Of a DNA stretch of 64,000 bases, positions 27,490 through 36,268 are shown in pieces. Below the pieces are notes generated by a model. The model saw only the letters and a list, made by a program, of their open reading frames with translations. It was not told the origin of the DNA and made no database searches. Source of the stretch: Bacillota bacterium (GTDB lineage: Bacteria > Bacillota > UBA4882 > UBA8346); NCBI GenBank assembly GCA_023400055.1, contig JAEXFN010000031.1, positions 1-64,000 of the forward strand, in the 5' to 3' direction. Both the position numbers and the translations under genes were made by a program. How positions within the stretch are numbered: the first letter of the stretch is position 1; every line of letters begins with the position of its first letter.

Positions 27490-28314
27490 TCAGCCGGTCT
27501 TGGACCGGCCGCGCCGCTTGGTCGCTTTGGCCGGGTCCGGCTGGGCCTTCTCCGTCGCCGCCAGACTGGCCCGGAGCGCCTCCATCAGATCGATAATCTT
27601 GCCGGTCTCGGGGGCGGGCGCCTGGGCGATCGCGCCGCCGGCGATCTTGGTCTGGATCAGCTGCATCAGATTCTCGCGGTAATCGTTGGTGTACTTGGCC
27701 GGGTCAAAATGGCCCGAGAGATTGGCGATGAGGCTGTTGGCCATCGTGATCTCGTTTTCCTGCAGATTGGGCTCGCCCTGGACCCCGCTCAGCCCGGCGG
27801 TGGAACGGATCTCGTCCGGGTAAAAGATCAGCGCCATCAACAGCACGTTTTGGTAAACCCGCAATACGGCCAGGGTCTCCTTGGTGCGGATGGTCACCTT
27901 GGCCACGGCGATCTTGCCGGTCTCCTGCATGGCCCGCCGCAGCAGGGCGTAGGCTTTCTCTCCGCCGGGGCTGGGCTCCAGGTAATAGCTTTTCTCGAAA
28001 TAGACGGGGTCGATCTCCGTCAGATCCACGAAGTCCAGGATATCGATGGTCTTGCTCTTTTCATCGGGCAAGCGGTCGAAATCCTCTTCCTTCAAGACCA
28101 CGTACTGGCCCTTCTGATATTCATAGCCCCAGACGATCTCCTCATTCGGCACCACCACATCGCAAGTAGGGCAGCGCCGTTCGTATTTGATGGGCGTGCC
28201 GCATTTCTCGTGCAGATAATGAAATTTGATCTCCTTCTTCTCCGTGGCCGTATACAGTTTGATCGGCACATTCACCAGCCCGAAACTGATGGCCCCTTTC
28301 CAAAGCGTCCGCAT
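27490..28314 (-). CDS. ku: Ku protein for non-homologous end joining
   Basis: A 274-residue bacterial Ku. It opens MRTLWKGAISFGLVNVPIKL and contains the cysteine cluster CGTPIKYERRCPTC, YEYQKGQYVVLKEEDF, IDILDFVDLTEIDPVYFEKS, KAYALLRRAM and YPDEIR. The C-terminus is Lys/Arg-rich (ATKRRGRSKTG). Ku rings bind broken DNA ends and recruit ligase D. No ligD or polymerase gene is beside it, so its partner must be elsewhere. An AT-rich 21-bp array lies upstream of its start. Confidence 0.96.
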   Translation of the reverse strand: MRTLWKGAISFGLVNVPIKLYTATEKKEIKFHYLHEKCGTPIKYERRCPTCDVVVPNEEIVWGYEYQKGQYVVLKEEDFDRLPDEKSKTIDILDFVDLTEIDPVYFEKSYYLEPSPGGEKAYALLRRAMQETGKIAVAKVTIRTKETLAVLRVYQNVLLMALIFYPDEIRSTAGLSGVQGEPNLQENEITMANSLIANLSGHFDPAKYTNDYRENLMQLIQTKIAGGAIAQAPAPETGKIIDLMEALRASLAATEKAQPDPAKATKRRGRSKTG

Positions 28315-28449
28315 AGTCCATCACCTCTGGAAATAGACTGCCCGGAAGCGGGGATTTCTAGCCCGGCGGATGCGGATAAATATTCAAATGCGGATAAATT
28401 GAATAAATTTTCGGAGAAGAGACATTTTTAGCCGACTATTTTGATTTAT
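28315..28449. other. Region upstream of ku
   Basis: Contains an RBS-like GGAGGTG before the Ku start (minus strand) and two copies of atgcggataaat 18-19 bases apart near 28370-28400. No confident promoter was found. Confidence 0.4.
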
Positions 28450-28701
28450 GATCCGGATAATTGAAATTTCCGATCGGAGAAATGTATTTTCGAGCTGAAT
28501 AATTAATTTTTTGATCATGATAATTGAAATATTGATCCGTAAAAATGATCTTTTGATCTGGATAATTGAAATATCGATCCGGATAATTAATTTTTCGATC
28601 CCGATAATTCAATTTTCGATCATGATAATCAAATTATCGATCCGGATAATTAAAATTCCGCGATCGAAAATAAAAATATCGCGATGGAAAATGATGATTC
28701 G
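28450..28701. repeat. 21-bp AT-rich array C
   Basis: Twelve units start at 28450, 28471, 28492 and every 21 bases to 28681 with no net slippage. The core is gatccggataattgaaatat-like: an almost fixed GATC at each unit start and an A/T-rich second half. GATC and A-tracts therefore recur every two helical turns. The plus frame is stop-free (pattern IRIIxFS), but the composition of Ile, Lys and Arg only and the lack of an RBS argue against a protein. It lies upstream of ku. Confidence 0.93.
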
Positions 28702-28964
28702 GGAGTAATTGTCGATTTTGCCGATTCCTTTGCCGGTTAGATATATTGGAACCCGGGGAGCATTATTTTCATAGCGCTGAACAACTGGCTCACTTCCGAC
28801 AATGGCTGAGAAGGAATATCAAGGAATATCGTTGAGTCTTAAACAAATGGGGGGCGGCGCTAAATCGCCGCTCTGGTTATGGCGGGATGCCGAGCTCCCA
28901 ACCGAGCTCAATGAGCATTCGGTTGCTTGCGATCAATAATTTTGAAAAATTTCGTCTCAAACTA
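28702..28964. other. Intergenic, one hairpin
   Basis: A stem aaccga-gctc/gagc-at-tcggtt lies at 28900-28924. Nothing else is recognised before the promoter at 28965. Confidence 0.5.
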
Positions 28965-29024
28965 TTGCATTAGTGGAACGGTTTGTGATATTATATCAAT
29001 GTAACGGAGTACTTACCCGGGTAA
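28965..29024 (+). promoter_or_regulatory. Promoter and palindrome before a small gene
   Basis: TTGCAT (28965-28970), 18-bp spacer, TATTAT (28989-28994). The perfect palindrome TTACCCGGGTAA at 29013-29024, just past the expected start, is a plausible operator. Confidence 0.6.
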
Positions 29025-29073
29025 ATGTAATTCCGTCCAGTCCAAGCCAATTGAAAATGGAGGGAATTTAGCC

Positions 29074-29391
29074 ATGAAAGAAGATCATACCCTGGCCACG
29101 GAATTGACCCAGACCAGCCTGCTTTTGACGGGACTGGCGGCTCATGCCGAGGTGTTGTCCAAACGCGGCCTCGACAGCGCATTCATCACCCAATTCAACG
29201 CCAAGTACGATGAGCTGATCGAAACCTACGCCGCCCAACAGGCCTTTAAGGCCCGGATGATGGAGAAGACCGACGAGCGGGACACCAAACGGAGCGAGGT
29301 GCGTCACCTTTACCGGCTGTCCCGCAAGCTGGTCAAGCTGGAGTTGCCGCCGGAGACCTGGCGGGAGTTCGGCATCACCGATCAGCGTTAA
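29074..29391 (+). CDS. 105-residue helical protein of unknown function
   Basis: An all-helical, highly charged protein (segments ETYAAQQAFKARMMEKTDER, VRHLYRLSRKLVKLELP). GGAGGG precedes ATG 29074 and a good promoter lies upstream. No family is recognised. A GC hairpin (cggccggcg/cgccggccg, 29411-29437) follows, and a second small gene comes next. Confidence 0.7.
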   Translation: MKEDHTLATELTQTSLLLTGLAAHAEVLSKRGLDSAFITQFNAKYDELIETYAAQQAFKARMMEKTDERDTKRSEVRHLYRLSRKLVKLELPPETWREFGITDQR

Positions 29392-29410
29392 GCGAAGACT
29401 CCGCGTTGAA

Positions 29411-29437
29411 ACGGCCGGCGCCGAACGACGCCGGCCG
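29411..29437 (+). terminator. GC-rich hairpin between two small genes
   Basis: Perfect 9-bp stem cggccggcg/cgccggccg with loop ccgaacga and no T-run; possible weak terminator or RNA processing site. Confidence 0.45.
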
Positions 29438-29510
29438 TTGCGGATAAGCTAAACTCAATTCCAACAATCGGCCGCGATAACCTCTTTACCAACAGGAGGA
29501 CGTGGCGAAG

Positions 29511-29726
29511 ATGACAGCGGCGGAGAAACGATTTGTAGAAGGCATCCGGGAACTGTTCGAGCGCGAGGATTGTCCGTTTAAGTCGCTCGCCGCTTTATCG
29601 GACGAACAGGTGCTATCCTTTGCGAGGAGGCTGTCGTTTTTCGATTACCCCCGCAAAATCAATGCCGACCAGTTTAGCTTGGAAATTGAGAAAGCCATGA
29701 GTCTGACCGAACTGGATTTTAACTGA
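29511..29726 (+). CDS. 71-residue protein of unknown function
   Basis: A short acidic/basic helical protein (begins MTAAEKRFVEGIRELFERED). AGGAGG at 29494-29499 lies between the spacing expected for GTG 29502 and ATG 29511; ATG is preferred. No family is recognised. It may be cotranscribed with the preceding small gene. Confidence 0.6.
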   Translation: MTAAEKRFVEGIRELFEREDCPFKSLAALSDEQVLSFARRLSFFDYPRKINADQFSLEIEKAMSLTELDFN

Positions 29727-30140
29727 CCGCGCCCAGCGATTGAGATCGGTTGGGCGCAGAGAGCAGCGGTATCAAACCTTAATCCATGGCAATGGAATTT
29801 TGAATTTTGAGCGGAGGTCGAAGGGCTTCCGCTCAAAGTATGTTTGCGCGCTGGCTAAGAAAAATTAAAAAAATTTTAATTTCAAGAAGGATTTTTGAAA
29901 ATAACTTATAATATATTACTGTGAAAAAACGATTCAGCAAAAATCAAACCGTTTTTGATGACCAGGAACGATCGAGGGTACCATCAAGCGATCCCTGGCT
30001 CGGATCATTTTTAGCAGCCGATGGTATTGAGTTGGTACATAATTGGCGGAAGAATACGGGGAAAATCAGGAAACTGTTTTTGAAATAAAAATTGCGTTTT
30101 GTTGCTGGCGATGCGGAAAGTGCCAGCAGTTATTTTCCAC
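29727..30140. other. AT-rich intergenic region
   Basis: Contains TATAAT at 29907-29912 without a good -35, and an imperfect inverted repeat ccagg..cgatcg/cgatc.cctgg near 29961-29997. No coding frame is supported. Confidence 0.5.
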
Positions 30141-30164
30141 TTTTGATGAAACGTTTCATCAAAA
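30141..30164. promoter_or_regulatory. Perfect 24-bp palindrome, LacI-type operator 1
   Basis: ttttgatgaaac/gtttcatcaaaa is perfectly symmetric with the central CG step typical of LacI-family operators. A second, similar site lies 130 bp downstream. Confidence 0.8.
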
Positions 30165-30270
30165 GCGGCAAGATAAATTTTATATTTGCGATTTATGAAA
30201 TTGTTTACTCGGAAAAATATTTATTTCACTAGCATTTTATTATGATTCTGGAATATCATTATGGTTATTT

Positions 30271-30288
30271 TGATAAAACGTTTCATCA
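30271..30288. promoter_or_regulatory. LacI-type operator 2
   Basis: TGATAAAACGTTTCATCA, one mismatch from the symmetric core of operator 1. Two sites 130 bp apart (centre to centre about 127) allow a DNA loop. The LacI protein encoded at 37148 in this cluster is the natural candidate ligand. Confidence 0.8.
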
Positions 30289-30443
30289 TAAATGATGCGG
30301 CTTCAGAGTTAAACTATTTTAATGAGCGGCGGATCCAAGCGATATTCGCCAAAAGATTTTGGATGAAAGGATCGGTGATTAATTTTAGCGACTCACTTTG
30401 GTGGCTTTTGAAAATTATCCGTAATATGGGAGGCGTTGGTTGA

Positions 30444-31706
30444 ATGAACATGATTCAAAGATTGGCCGCTTTGGAAAGCCAGGGAAAACCGATCCAGGTC
30501 GGCGTCGTAGGTACGGGCGATTTCGGGCGCAGCATGATCTGTCAGTTGCATGCGATTCAGGGCGTTGCGGTCCCGATTTTAGCGGATATCCACGTGGAAC
30601 ATGCGGTTGAAGCGCTGGAAATGTGCGGCTGGAAACGGGATCAAATCGTTATTGCCAAGCAAAAAACGGCACTGGCCGAATTTTGGGGGCAAGGCAAACC
30701 CATCGTAACCGCGGATTACACTTGGTTATTCGATGCTCCAATACATATTATCGTCGATTGTACCGGCGATCCGGACGCTGGAGCCAAGATTGCTTATTAC
30801 GGGCTGCTCAATGGCAAGCATGTCGCTTCGGTGAATAAAGAAGCGGATGCGGTGATCGGTCCGCTGCTGGGACGGCTGGCCAAACGAATGGGATTAGTCT
30901 ACACCCTGGTAGATGGGGATCATCCTTGCGCCGTCAATTCGTTGTACCAGTGGGCGGTCACTCTGGGGTTAAAAGTGATCGCCGCCGGCAAAGGCACGCG
31001 ATTTTATCGCGAACAACCCCAAGCGTACAGCAATTCTCAGATCGAAATGACTTCCACGGCCAACATGACCGGGCTGATTCCGGATGTTCCGGGAATGCAT
31101 TTTCGCCGCGCTCGTCTGGAGGAGCTGCCCGACCTGTTATGCCTGGAGAAAGATGGCGGCATTCTCAAGCACGAGGGCGTCATTGAGGCCATCAACTGTC
31201 TCGATTCCGAAGAGCGGGTGGTGGTGGATCCAGTGCTTTTAAACTCGGTATTTATCGTTGTCACCAGCGAATATCGGGAAAGCTTGCGGATCATGAAAGA
31301 GAAAGGTGGAGTCATGAGCAAGAATGGCGATCGGGCTCTGCTGTATCGTCCTTTCCATCTCTGCGGCATCGAAGCTCCGTTCTCCATCCTCCAAGCAGCA
31401 CTGGACGGTTGCGCCGCTGGGGAGATGCTGGAAAAACCGGTCGCCGATGTCGTCGCCGTGGCCCAGCGGGACATTATGGCGGGAGAAGTCTTGGATGGAC
31501 ATGGCTATGGCAAGAAAATGGTAAGGGGAATTATCGAAAAGGCGGAGGTCGCGGTCCCCAATGGCCATCTGCCTTTGGGACTGGCCTGCCAGGTTGCTGT
31601 AAAAGAGTTTGTTCCGGCCGGTACGATTTTAACCTACGACATGCTGCAATCCAAAGATACGACATTGCTTTGGAAACTGCGAGCTTTGCTGGAAGAGGGC
31701 ATGTGA
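30444..31706 (+). CDS. Homoserine-dehydrogenase-like oxidoreductase with C-terminal SAF domain
   Basis: A 420-residue protein of the COG4091 type. The N-terminal Rossmann fold carries VGVVGTGDFGRSM, and HIIVDCTGDPDAGA and GKHVASVNKEADAVIGP follow as in homoserine-dehydrogenase-like enzymes. The C-terminal about 90 residues (AQRDIMAGEVLDGHGYGKK) form a SAF domain. Such proteins occur in clusters for unusual sugars or polyols; the reaction is unknown. GGGAGGC precedes ATG 30444. It is the first gene behind the two LacI operators. Confidence 0.82.
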   Translation: MNMIQRLAALESQGKPIQVGVVGTGDFGRSMICQLHAIQGVAVPILADIHVEHAVEALEMCGWKRDQIVIAKQKTALAEFWGQGKPIVTADYTWLFDAPIHIIVDCTGDPDAGAKIAYYGLLNGKHVASVNKEADAVIGPLLGRLAKRMGLVYTLVDGDHPCAVNSLYQWAVTLGLKVIAAGKGTRFYREQPQAYSNSQIEMTSTANMTGLIPDVPGMHFRRARLEELPDLLCLEKDGGILKHEGVIEAINCLDSEERVVVDPVLLNSVFIVVTSEYRESLRIMKEKGGVMSKNGDRALLYRPFHLCGIEAPFSILQAALDGCAAGEMLEKPVADVVAVAQRDIMAGEVLDGHGYGKKMVRGIIEKAEVAVPNGHLPLGLACQVAVKEFVPAGTILTYDMLQSKDTTLLWKLRALLEEGM

Positions 31707-31835
31707 TGCCCAGCGCTGCCAAAGCTTATGAGAAATAACTTTGGACGTGGCAGGGGCCAAAGGAGGTGGAATTCGTCAAATCTGAAAATGAGCTCGGAAA
31801 TTAACCAAAAAATAAACAAAAGGGAGATGTGGAGA

Positions 31836-33197
31836 TTGATTAAGCAGTCAAGAAGTCACAAATGGATCTTCATCGGTTTTATGGTTTGTTTGGTCGCGCT
31901 TCTGGTTTTCCCGGTTTTTGCCGCTGAGAAAGTAACGCTGCAATTCATGATCTCTTCCTATCAAGAAGAAGGGCTTAAACCGGTAGTCGATGCTTTTAAC
32001 GCCAAAAATCCCGACATCAAGGTCGAGATTCAGTTGGCCGCCGGCGATTGGGATAAATTAAACCAGAAGATACTTACCTCCGTCGCCGCCGGGACCGCCC
32101 CGGATATTTGTCCGGTTCAGGACAAAGCCATACCCGCCTTCGCATTAAGAGGCTTTTATCTAAACCTTGATCATTACATTAAAACGGATCCCGAATTCAA
32201 AAAAGCCATGAACGATCAAGTTGCCCACAGCAACGATCCTTGGAAAATGAACACCAAGACCGGACAGATGGGAGTGGGCAGCCAGTATGCCTTATCGTTT
32301 AACGGTGGCGCGCTGGTCTTGTACTACAATAAAACCCTCTTCGATAAAGCCGGGGTCGCTTACCCCAATGCCAACTGGACCTGGGACGACTTTTTGAATG
32401 CCGCCAAGAAAACCACGGTCACGGATGACAAAGGCAGAGTGGTTCAATACGGATTAACCAGTTCCAACTGGTGGTATCATGATTTTCCGACCTGGGTGTG
32501 GAGTGCGGGCGGCGATTTTATCGCTTATAAACATGGCGTGCCTACGAGCGCCTTTAATACGCCGCAAGTTTTGACAGCATTAAAGTACATGCAGGATATG
32601 GTGCTGAAATACAAGGTAGCCCAATCGTTGCTCAAAACCGACGATATGGTTGCCGCCTTCGGCAGCGGCCGGACCGCGATGTACGCCGCGCTCACTTCTT
32701 TTGTGGGTTATATCAAAAATGCCACGACCAATTATAAATGGGGGATTGCGGATTGGCCTCCCATCAACCCGAAAGCGGGAGCCAAATACCGGAGGACCCG
32801 GAGCACTTTTGACGGGGTAGCCATCCTTAAAAGCACCAAGCATCCTGATCAAGCCTGGAAGTTCATAAAGTTCATGGCGGCGGGCGAGGGCCAGCAAGCG
32901 ATCGCCAAAGGAGCCGGATTCCAACCGGTGCTGAAATCGGTGTTGCAAAGCGATCTCTGGCGCGATCCGGAGATCCCGCAGAAAGCCAATTTTGCCGGTT
33001 ATGGCAGCATCGGCAAGAACGTTCCGGCGAACGTCATGTGGCCCCAAATGGTGACCCAGGTTGAGAAGTATTACCAGTTAATGATCAATGGCGATCTGTC
33101 GCCGGAAGATGCTCAAAAACAGATCCATGTTACGATAAATAATCTTTTGAATGACGGCCAAAAGCTAATCCAAGAAATGAAGTCAGAAAAGAAGTAA
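31836..33197 (+). CDS. Extracellular sugar-binding protein (family 1) of the 30-45 kb cluster
   Basis: A family 1 solute-binding protein, about 453 residues from TTG 31836. AGGGAG is nine bases before this TTG; ATG 31827 directly abuts it and longer frames (from 31728) lack an RBS. The signal peptide (IFIGFMVCLVALLVFPVFA|AEK) has no lipobox at its cleavage site. Mature motifs include LNQKILTSVAAGTAPDI, LYYNKTLFDKAGV and ANWTWDDFLNAAKK. It should feed the permeases at 35351 and 36269, although two oxidoreductase genes lie between. Confidence 0.87.
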   Translation: MIKQSRSHKWIFIGFMVCLVALLVFPVFAAEKVTLQFMISSYQEEGLKPVVDAFNAKNPDIKVEIQLAAGDWDKLNQKILTSVAAGTAPDICPVQDKAIPAFALRGFYLNLDHYIKTDPEFKKAMNDQVAHSNDPWKMNTKTGQMGVGSQYALSFNGGALVLYYNKTLFDKAGVAYPNANWTWDDFLNAAKKTTVTDDKGRVVQYGLTSSNWWYHDFPTWVWSAGGDFIAYKHGVPTSAFNTPQVLTALKYMQDMVLKYKVAQSLLKTDDMVAAFGSGRTAMYAALTSFVGYIKNATTNYKWGIADWPPINPKAGAKYRRTRSTFDGVAILKSTKHPDQAWKFIKFMAAGEGQQAIAKGAGFQPVLKSVLQSDLWRDPEIPQKANFAGYGSIGKNVPANVMWPQMVTQVEKYYQLMINGDLSPEDAQKQIHVTINNLLNDGQKLIQEMKSEKK

Positions 33198-33232
33198 GCG
33201 AAAGCTCAGGGAGAAAGAATCGCAGGATGGCC

Positions 33233-33270
33233 TTATTCCGCTCGTCCGCAGACGAGGGCGGGCGGAATAA
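33233..33270 (+). terminator. Hairpin after the binding-protein gene
   Basis: ttattccg-ctcgtc pairs with gacgag...cggaataa (six unpaired bases on one side). No T-run follows, so RNA 3'-end protection fits better than full termination. Confidence 0.6.
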
Positions 33271-33331
33271 ATAATCGATGTCCGTTTTTGCGGCATGGAT
33301 ATGGTTCCACGATGACATGAGGTGAGAAACG

Positions 33332-34342
33332 ATGATCAAGGTAGGATTTATCGGAGCCGGCGGAATTGCCGGGGTGCATTTCGAGGCGTTACAAAATATT
33401 GAGGGAGTTCAGGTAACCGCCGTGGCGGATCCGGTGCTGGCCCGCGCCCAAGCAATGGCCGAACAAAGCGGCGGCAAAGCGTTTACGGATTATCACGATT
33501 TCTTGGCCGATGTAGACGCAGTGTATATCAACACGCCGCCCAGCATGCATCGCGAACAGGTTGCGGCCGCCGCCAAAGCCGGCAAGCATATTTTTTGCGA
33601 AAAGCCGCTGACCACAACGCTGGATGATGCGAGGGAGCTGGTAAAGGCGGTTCAGAACGCCAATATCTTTATGATGACCGCGTTTGTTTTCCGGTTCCAG
33701 CGGGCGTATCATTTTATGAAAGAATTCGTCACATCGGGCCAGCTGGGCGACATGGTCTCCTATTATTGCCATCGGGTGGGCCTGCGGGTAGCCCGGCCGA
33801 ACCACTGGGCGACGGATCCCAAACTGTTATGCGGCATGACCATCCAGTCCTTCAGTCACGAAGGGGATATATTGTGCTGGCTGTTGGATACCGAGCCGGT
33901 GGAGATTCATGCCACGGTATCATACCGCGAGGGGCTGCCCGGTTTTGACGAGCATATGCTGGCGACCATGAAACTGGCCAACGGCGCTCTGGCGAATTTC
34001 GTGCTCAGTTGGTCATCGCAGCTGGAATCCAGTCAACGCGCGATCGTCGGGACGTTGGGGGCAGTCACCGCTGAAGGCCTGGATATGTGGCACGTGAACC
34101 GGATGCTGTGGCGGGAAAACGCTTCCCCCGGCGACCGGGAGCTGATCCTTCCCGCGGAAACCGCTTATGATCGCGGTTTTGTGGAGGAAAACCGTTATTT
34201 TATCGAATCGATCCGGCGCGGCCGTAAGTCCGCTTGTACCGCCGAGGACGGGCTAAGGGCTTTGCAGATTTCGACCGCGATATTGCTCTCGGCTCAGCAG
34301 GGTCGGACGGTTACCATGGAGGAAGTCCGCAATCTCGCCTAG
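33332..34342 (+). CDS. Gfo/Idh/MocA-family oxidoreductase 1
   Basis: A 336-residue NAD(P)-dependent oxidoreductase. The Rossmann start is VGFIGAGGIAGVH, the catalytic lysine is present in CEKPLTT, and the second domain contains MTIQSFSHEGDILCW, where a His usually takes part in catalysis. Family members oxidise or reduce sugars and inositols, and some act as NAD-dependent glycosidases. GAGGTGAG precedes ATG 33332. Two further family members lie in the same cluster. Confidence 0.92.
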   Translation: MIKVGFIGAGGIAGVHFEALQNIEGVQVTAVADPVLARAQAMAEQSGGKAFTDYHDFLADVDAVYINTPPSMHREQVAAAAKAGKHIFCEKPLTTTLDDARELVKAVQNANIFMMTAFVFRFQRAYHFMKEFVTSGQLGDMVSYYCHRVGLRVARPNHWATDPKLLCGMTIQSFSHEGDILCWLLDTEPVEIHATVSYREGLPGFDEHMLATMKLANGALANFVLSWSSQLESSQRAIVGTLGAVTAEGLDMWHVNRMLWRENASPGDRELILPAETAYDRGFVEENRYFIESIRRGRKSACTAEDGLRALQISTAILLSAQQGRTVTMEEVRNLA

Positions 34343-34393
34343 CGCTTTTAAAATGAATGAAAAACATAACTCGTTGCGATCGGGGTGGTACTT

Positions 34394-35341
34394 GTGCTAC
34401 AAATCGGTTTTATCGGGTCAGATCAGATGGCTCAAGCTTATTTGCAGGCTTTCCGGAGAATTGCTGATGTACAACCAGTTGTCTGTTTTGACGCCGCGCC
34501 GGAAGCGGCGCTGGAATTCGCCAAGACGAATCAGCTGACCGCCGAACGTGAATATAATTCGGTTATTGACCGGTCTGATTTGATCTATGTGGGGAATATC
34601 CAATCGGATTTGAAAAAAGCAATCTTAATGGCCGCGTTGGAATCCGGGGAAAAGTTGATCATTTGTGAACCGCCGTTTCCATTTGCCGCAGGGGAAGCGG
34701 AATCGTTAATTGCCAAGGCCGACGCAAAGAAGAGCCGTTTGGTAATCGGATTCACAAGCCGTTTTAAAAATCCATTGCGTCAGTTTCGCTATCAATGGAC
34801 CTCCGGCAGAATCGGGGAGGCGGTAACTTACTGGTCTCATATTTGTGAAGACTGGAACTTAGAATCGCTGGAACGCTATTTGCAAGAAGAGATCGATTTG
34901 ATTCGCTGGTTCGGAGGAGAAATTACCCGGGTATTTGCCCAAGGCAACCAGATCCCCACCGCTGCACGGCCCAAAGGCGCCTTGAGTATCATTTTAGGAT
35001 TGGAAAACGGGATGAACACCAGTCTGATGTTGAATTGGGATACCCGTCTGAAGGTGGTGCGGCGCGGTTTGATCGGCCGGGCCGGGACTGCGATTCTGGA
35101 GCAAAAAGGCTGGTCTCTGCCTGAACGGATGCGATTCCAATTTATTGGCTTGCAATCTGAACAAGTGGTGCAATTTACCGAGGCGGACAGACTGGATTCG
35201 GGAATCTTGGAAATGGAACAGGTATTGCTGGGGAAACTTATCAAAGATGATACAACGGTTGCAACGCTGGCCGATGGCTTAAGAGCGGCCACAATTGCGC
35301 AACAAATCTTTCAACAAGCATTTGGTTTAGCCGATAACTAA
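34394..35341 (+). CDS. Gfo/Idh/MocA-like protein lacking the catalytic lysine
   Basis: About 315 residues from GTG 34394 (GGGGTGG five bases upstream). It keeps the Rossmann start (IGFIGSDQMAQAY) and the overall fold, but the family's EKP motif reads ICEPPFPF, so the lysine needed for hydride transfer is absent. The usual second-domain catalytic His is also not evident (EEIDLIRWFGGEI). It may be a regulatory or scaffolding subunit or a sugar-binding relic. Its frame is intact and placed just before the permease gene. Confidence 0.8.
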   Translation: MLQIGFIGSDQMAQAYLQAFRRIADVQPVVCFDAAPEAALEFAKTNQLTAEREYNSVIDRSDLIYVGNIQSDLKKAILMAALESGEKLIICEPPFPFAAGEAESLIAKADAKKSRLVIGFTSRFKNPLRQFRYQWTSGRIGEAVTYWSHICEDWNLESLERYLQEEIDLIRWFGGEITRVFAQGNQIPTAARPKGALSIILGLENGMNTSLMLNWDTRLKVVRRGLIGRAGTAILEQKGWSLPERMRFQFIGLQSEQVVQFTEADRLDSGILEMEQVLLGKLIKDDTTVATLADGLRAATIAQQIFQQAFGLADN

Positions 35342-35350
35342 CTACTGTGG

Positions 35351-36247
35351 GTGGTGGATATATTGCGGAACAATTCATTACAGCGCCGGGAGGCAGTTGC
35401 GGCTTATTTATTCCTGTTACCCAATTTAATAGGCTTTTTGCTGTTTACCTTTTTTCCAGTGCTCGCTTCGCTGGCACTTTCCTTTGTCAAATGGGATATG
35501 ATCACTCCCTGGAGATTCGCCGGATTGGCAAACTTTGCGAATGTTTTCAGCGACGGTTTGTTCTGGACTACCTTGAAGAATACCGCTTATTACACGTTTT
35601 GCGTGGTCCCGTTGGAGATCGGCGGCGCTTTGGTGCTTTCACTGGCGTTGAATCAAAAAATCAGGGGACTGTCATTTTACCGTTCCATCTATTTCCTGCC
35701 GACGGTCTGTTCGACGGTGGCCATCGCCGCAATTTGGAAATGGTTATATGAACCACAGTTCGGACTGATTAATACTTTTCTGCAGTATCTGGCGATTAAG
35801 GGACCCAATTGGCTGAATAATATGGCGTGGGCAATGCCGGCGGTAATCATCATGGCCGTCTGGAAAGGCATCGGTTTCAATATGGTGATATTCCTGGCCG
35901 GATTGCAAGGAATCCCCAGAATGTATTATGAGGCGGCGGAGATCGACAGCGCCAACGGTTGGCAAAAATTTCGCCATATTACGCTTCCCTTGCTTACGCC
36001 GAACATCTTTTTTGTATCGATCACCTCGATAATCAATTCATTTCAGGTCTTTAACATCGTTTATATCCTGACCGAAGGCGGACCCGGCGATGCGACCAGG
36101 ACGTTAGTCCAGTATATTTACGATGTGGCCTATAATTGGCTGCAAGTGGGATACGGTTCAACCCTTTCGTGGATCTTGGCATTGTGCGTATTTGCAATTA
36201 CACTGATTCAATGGAAGGCGCAAGGCCGGTGGGTTAATTATGACTGA
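35351..36247 (+). CDS. Sugar ABC importer permease 1 (MalF type)
   Basis: A 298-residue CUT1 permease with six helices and the coupling loop EAAEIDSANGWQKFRHITLP. The start is GTG 35351 or TTG 35363; GGTGG-rich sequence upstream serves either. It overlaps no gene and lies ten bases after the previous stop, consistent with one operon. Confidence 0.9.
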   Translation: MVDILRNNSLQRREAVAAYLFLLPNLIGFLLFTFFPVLASLALSFVKWDMITPWRFAGLANFANVFSDGLFWTTLKNTAYYTFCVVPLEIGGALVLSLALNQKIRGLSFYRSIYFLPTVCSTVAIAAIWKWLYEPQFGLINTFLQYLAIKGPNWLNNMAWAMPAVIIMAVWKGIGFNMVIFLAGLQGIPRMYYEAAEIDSANGWQKFRHITLPLLTPNIFFVSITSIINSFQVFNIVYILTEGGPGDATRTLVQYIYDVAYNWLQVGYGSTLSWILALCVFAITLIQWKAQGRWVNYD

Positions 36248-36268
36248 TGGTTTTGGGAGGCGAATAGA

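Noticed and set aside
30261..30443. 60-codon frame before the SAF-domain gene
   Set aside because: No RBS, includes the LacI operator, and ends directly at the next start codon by chance.
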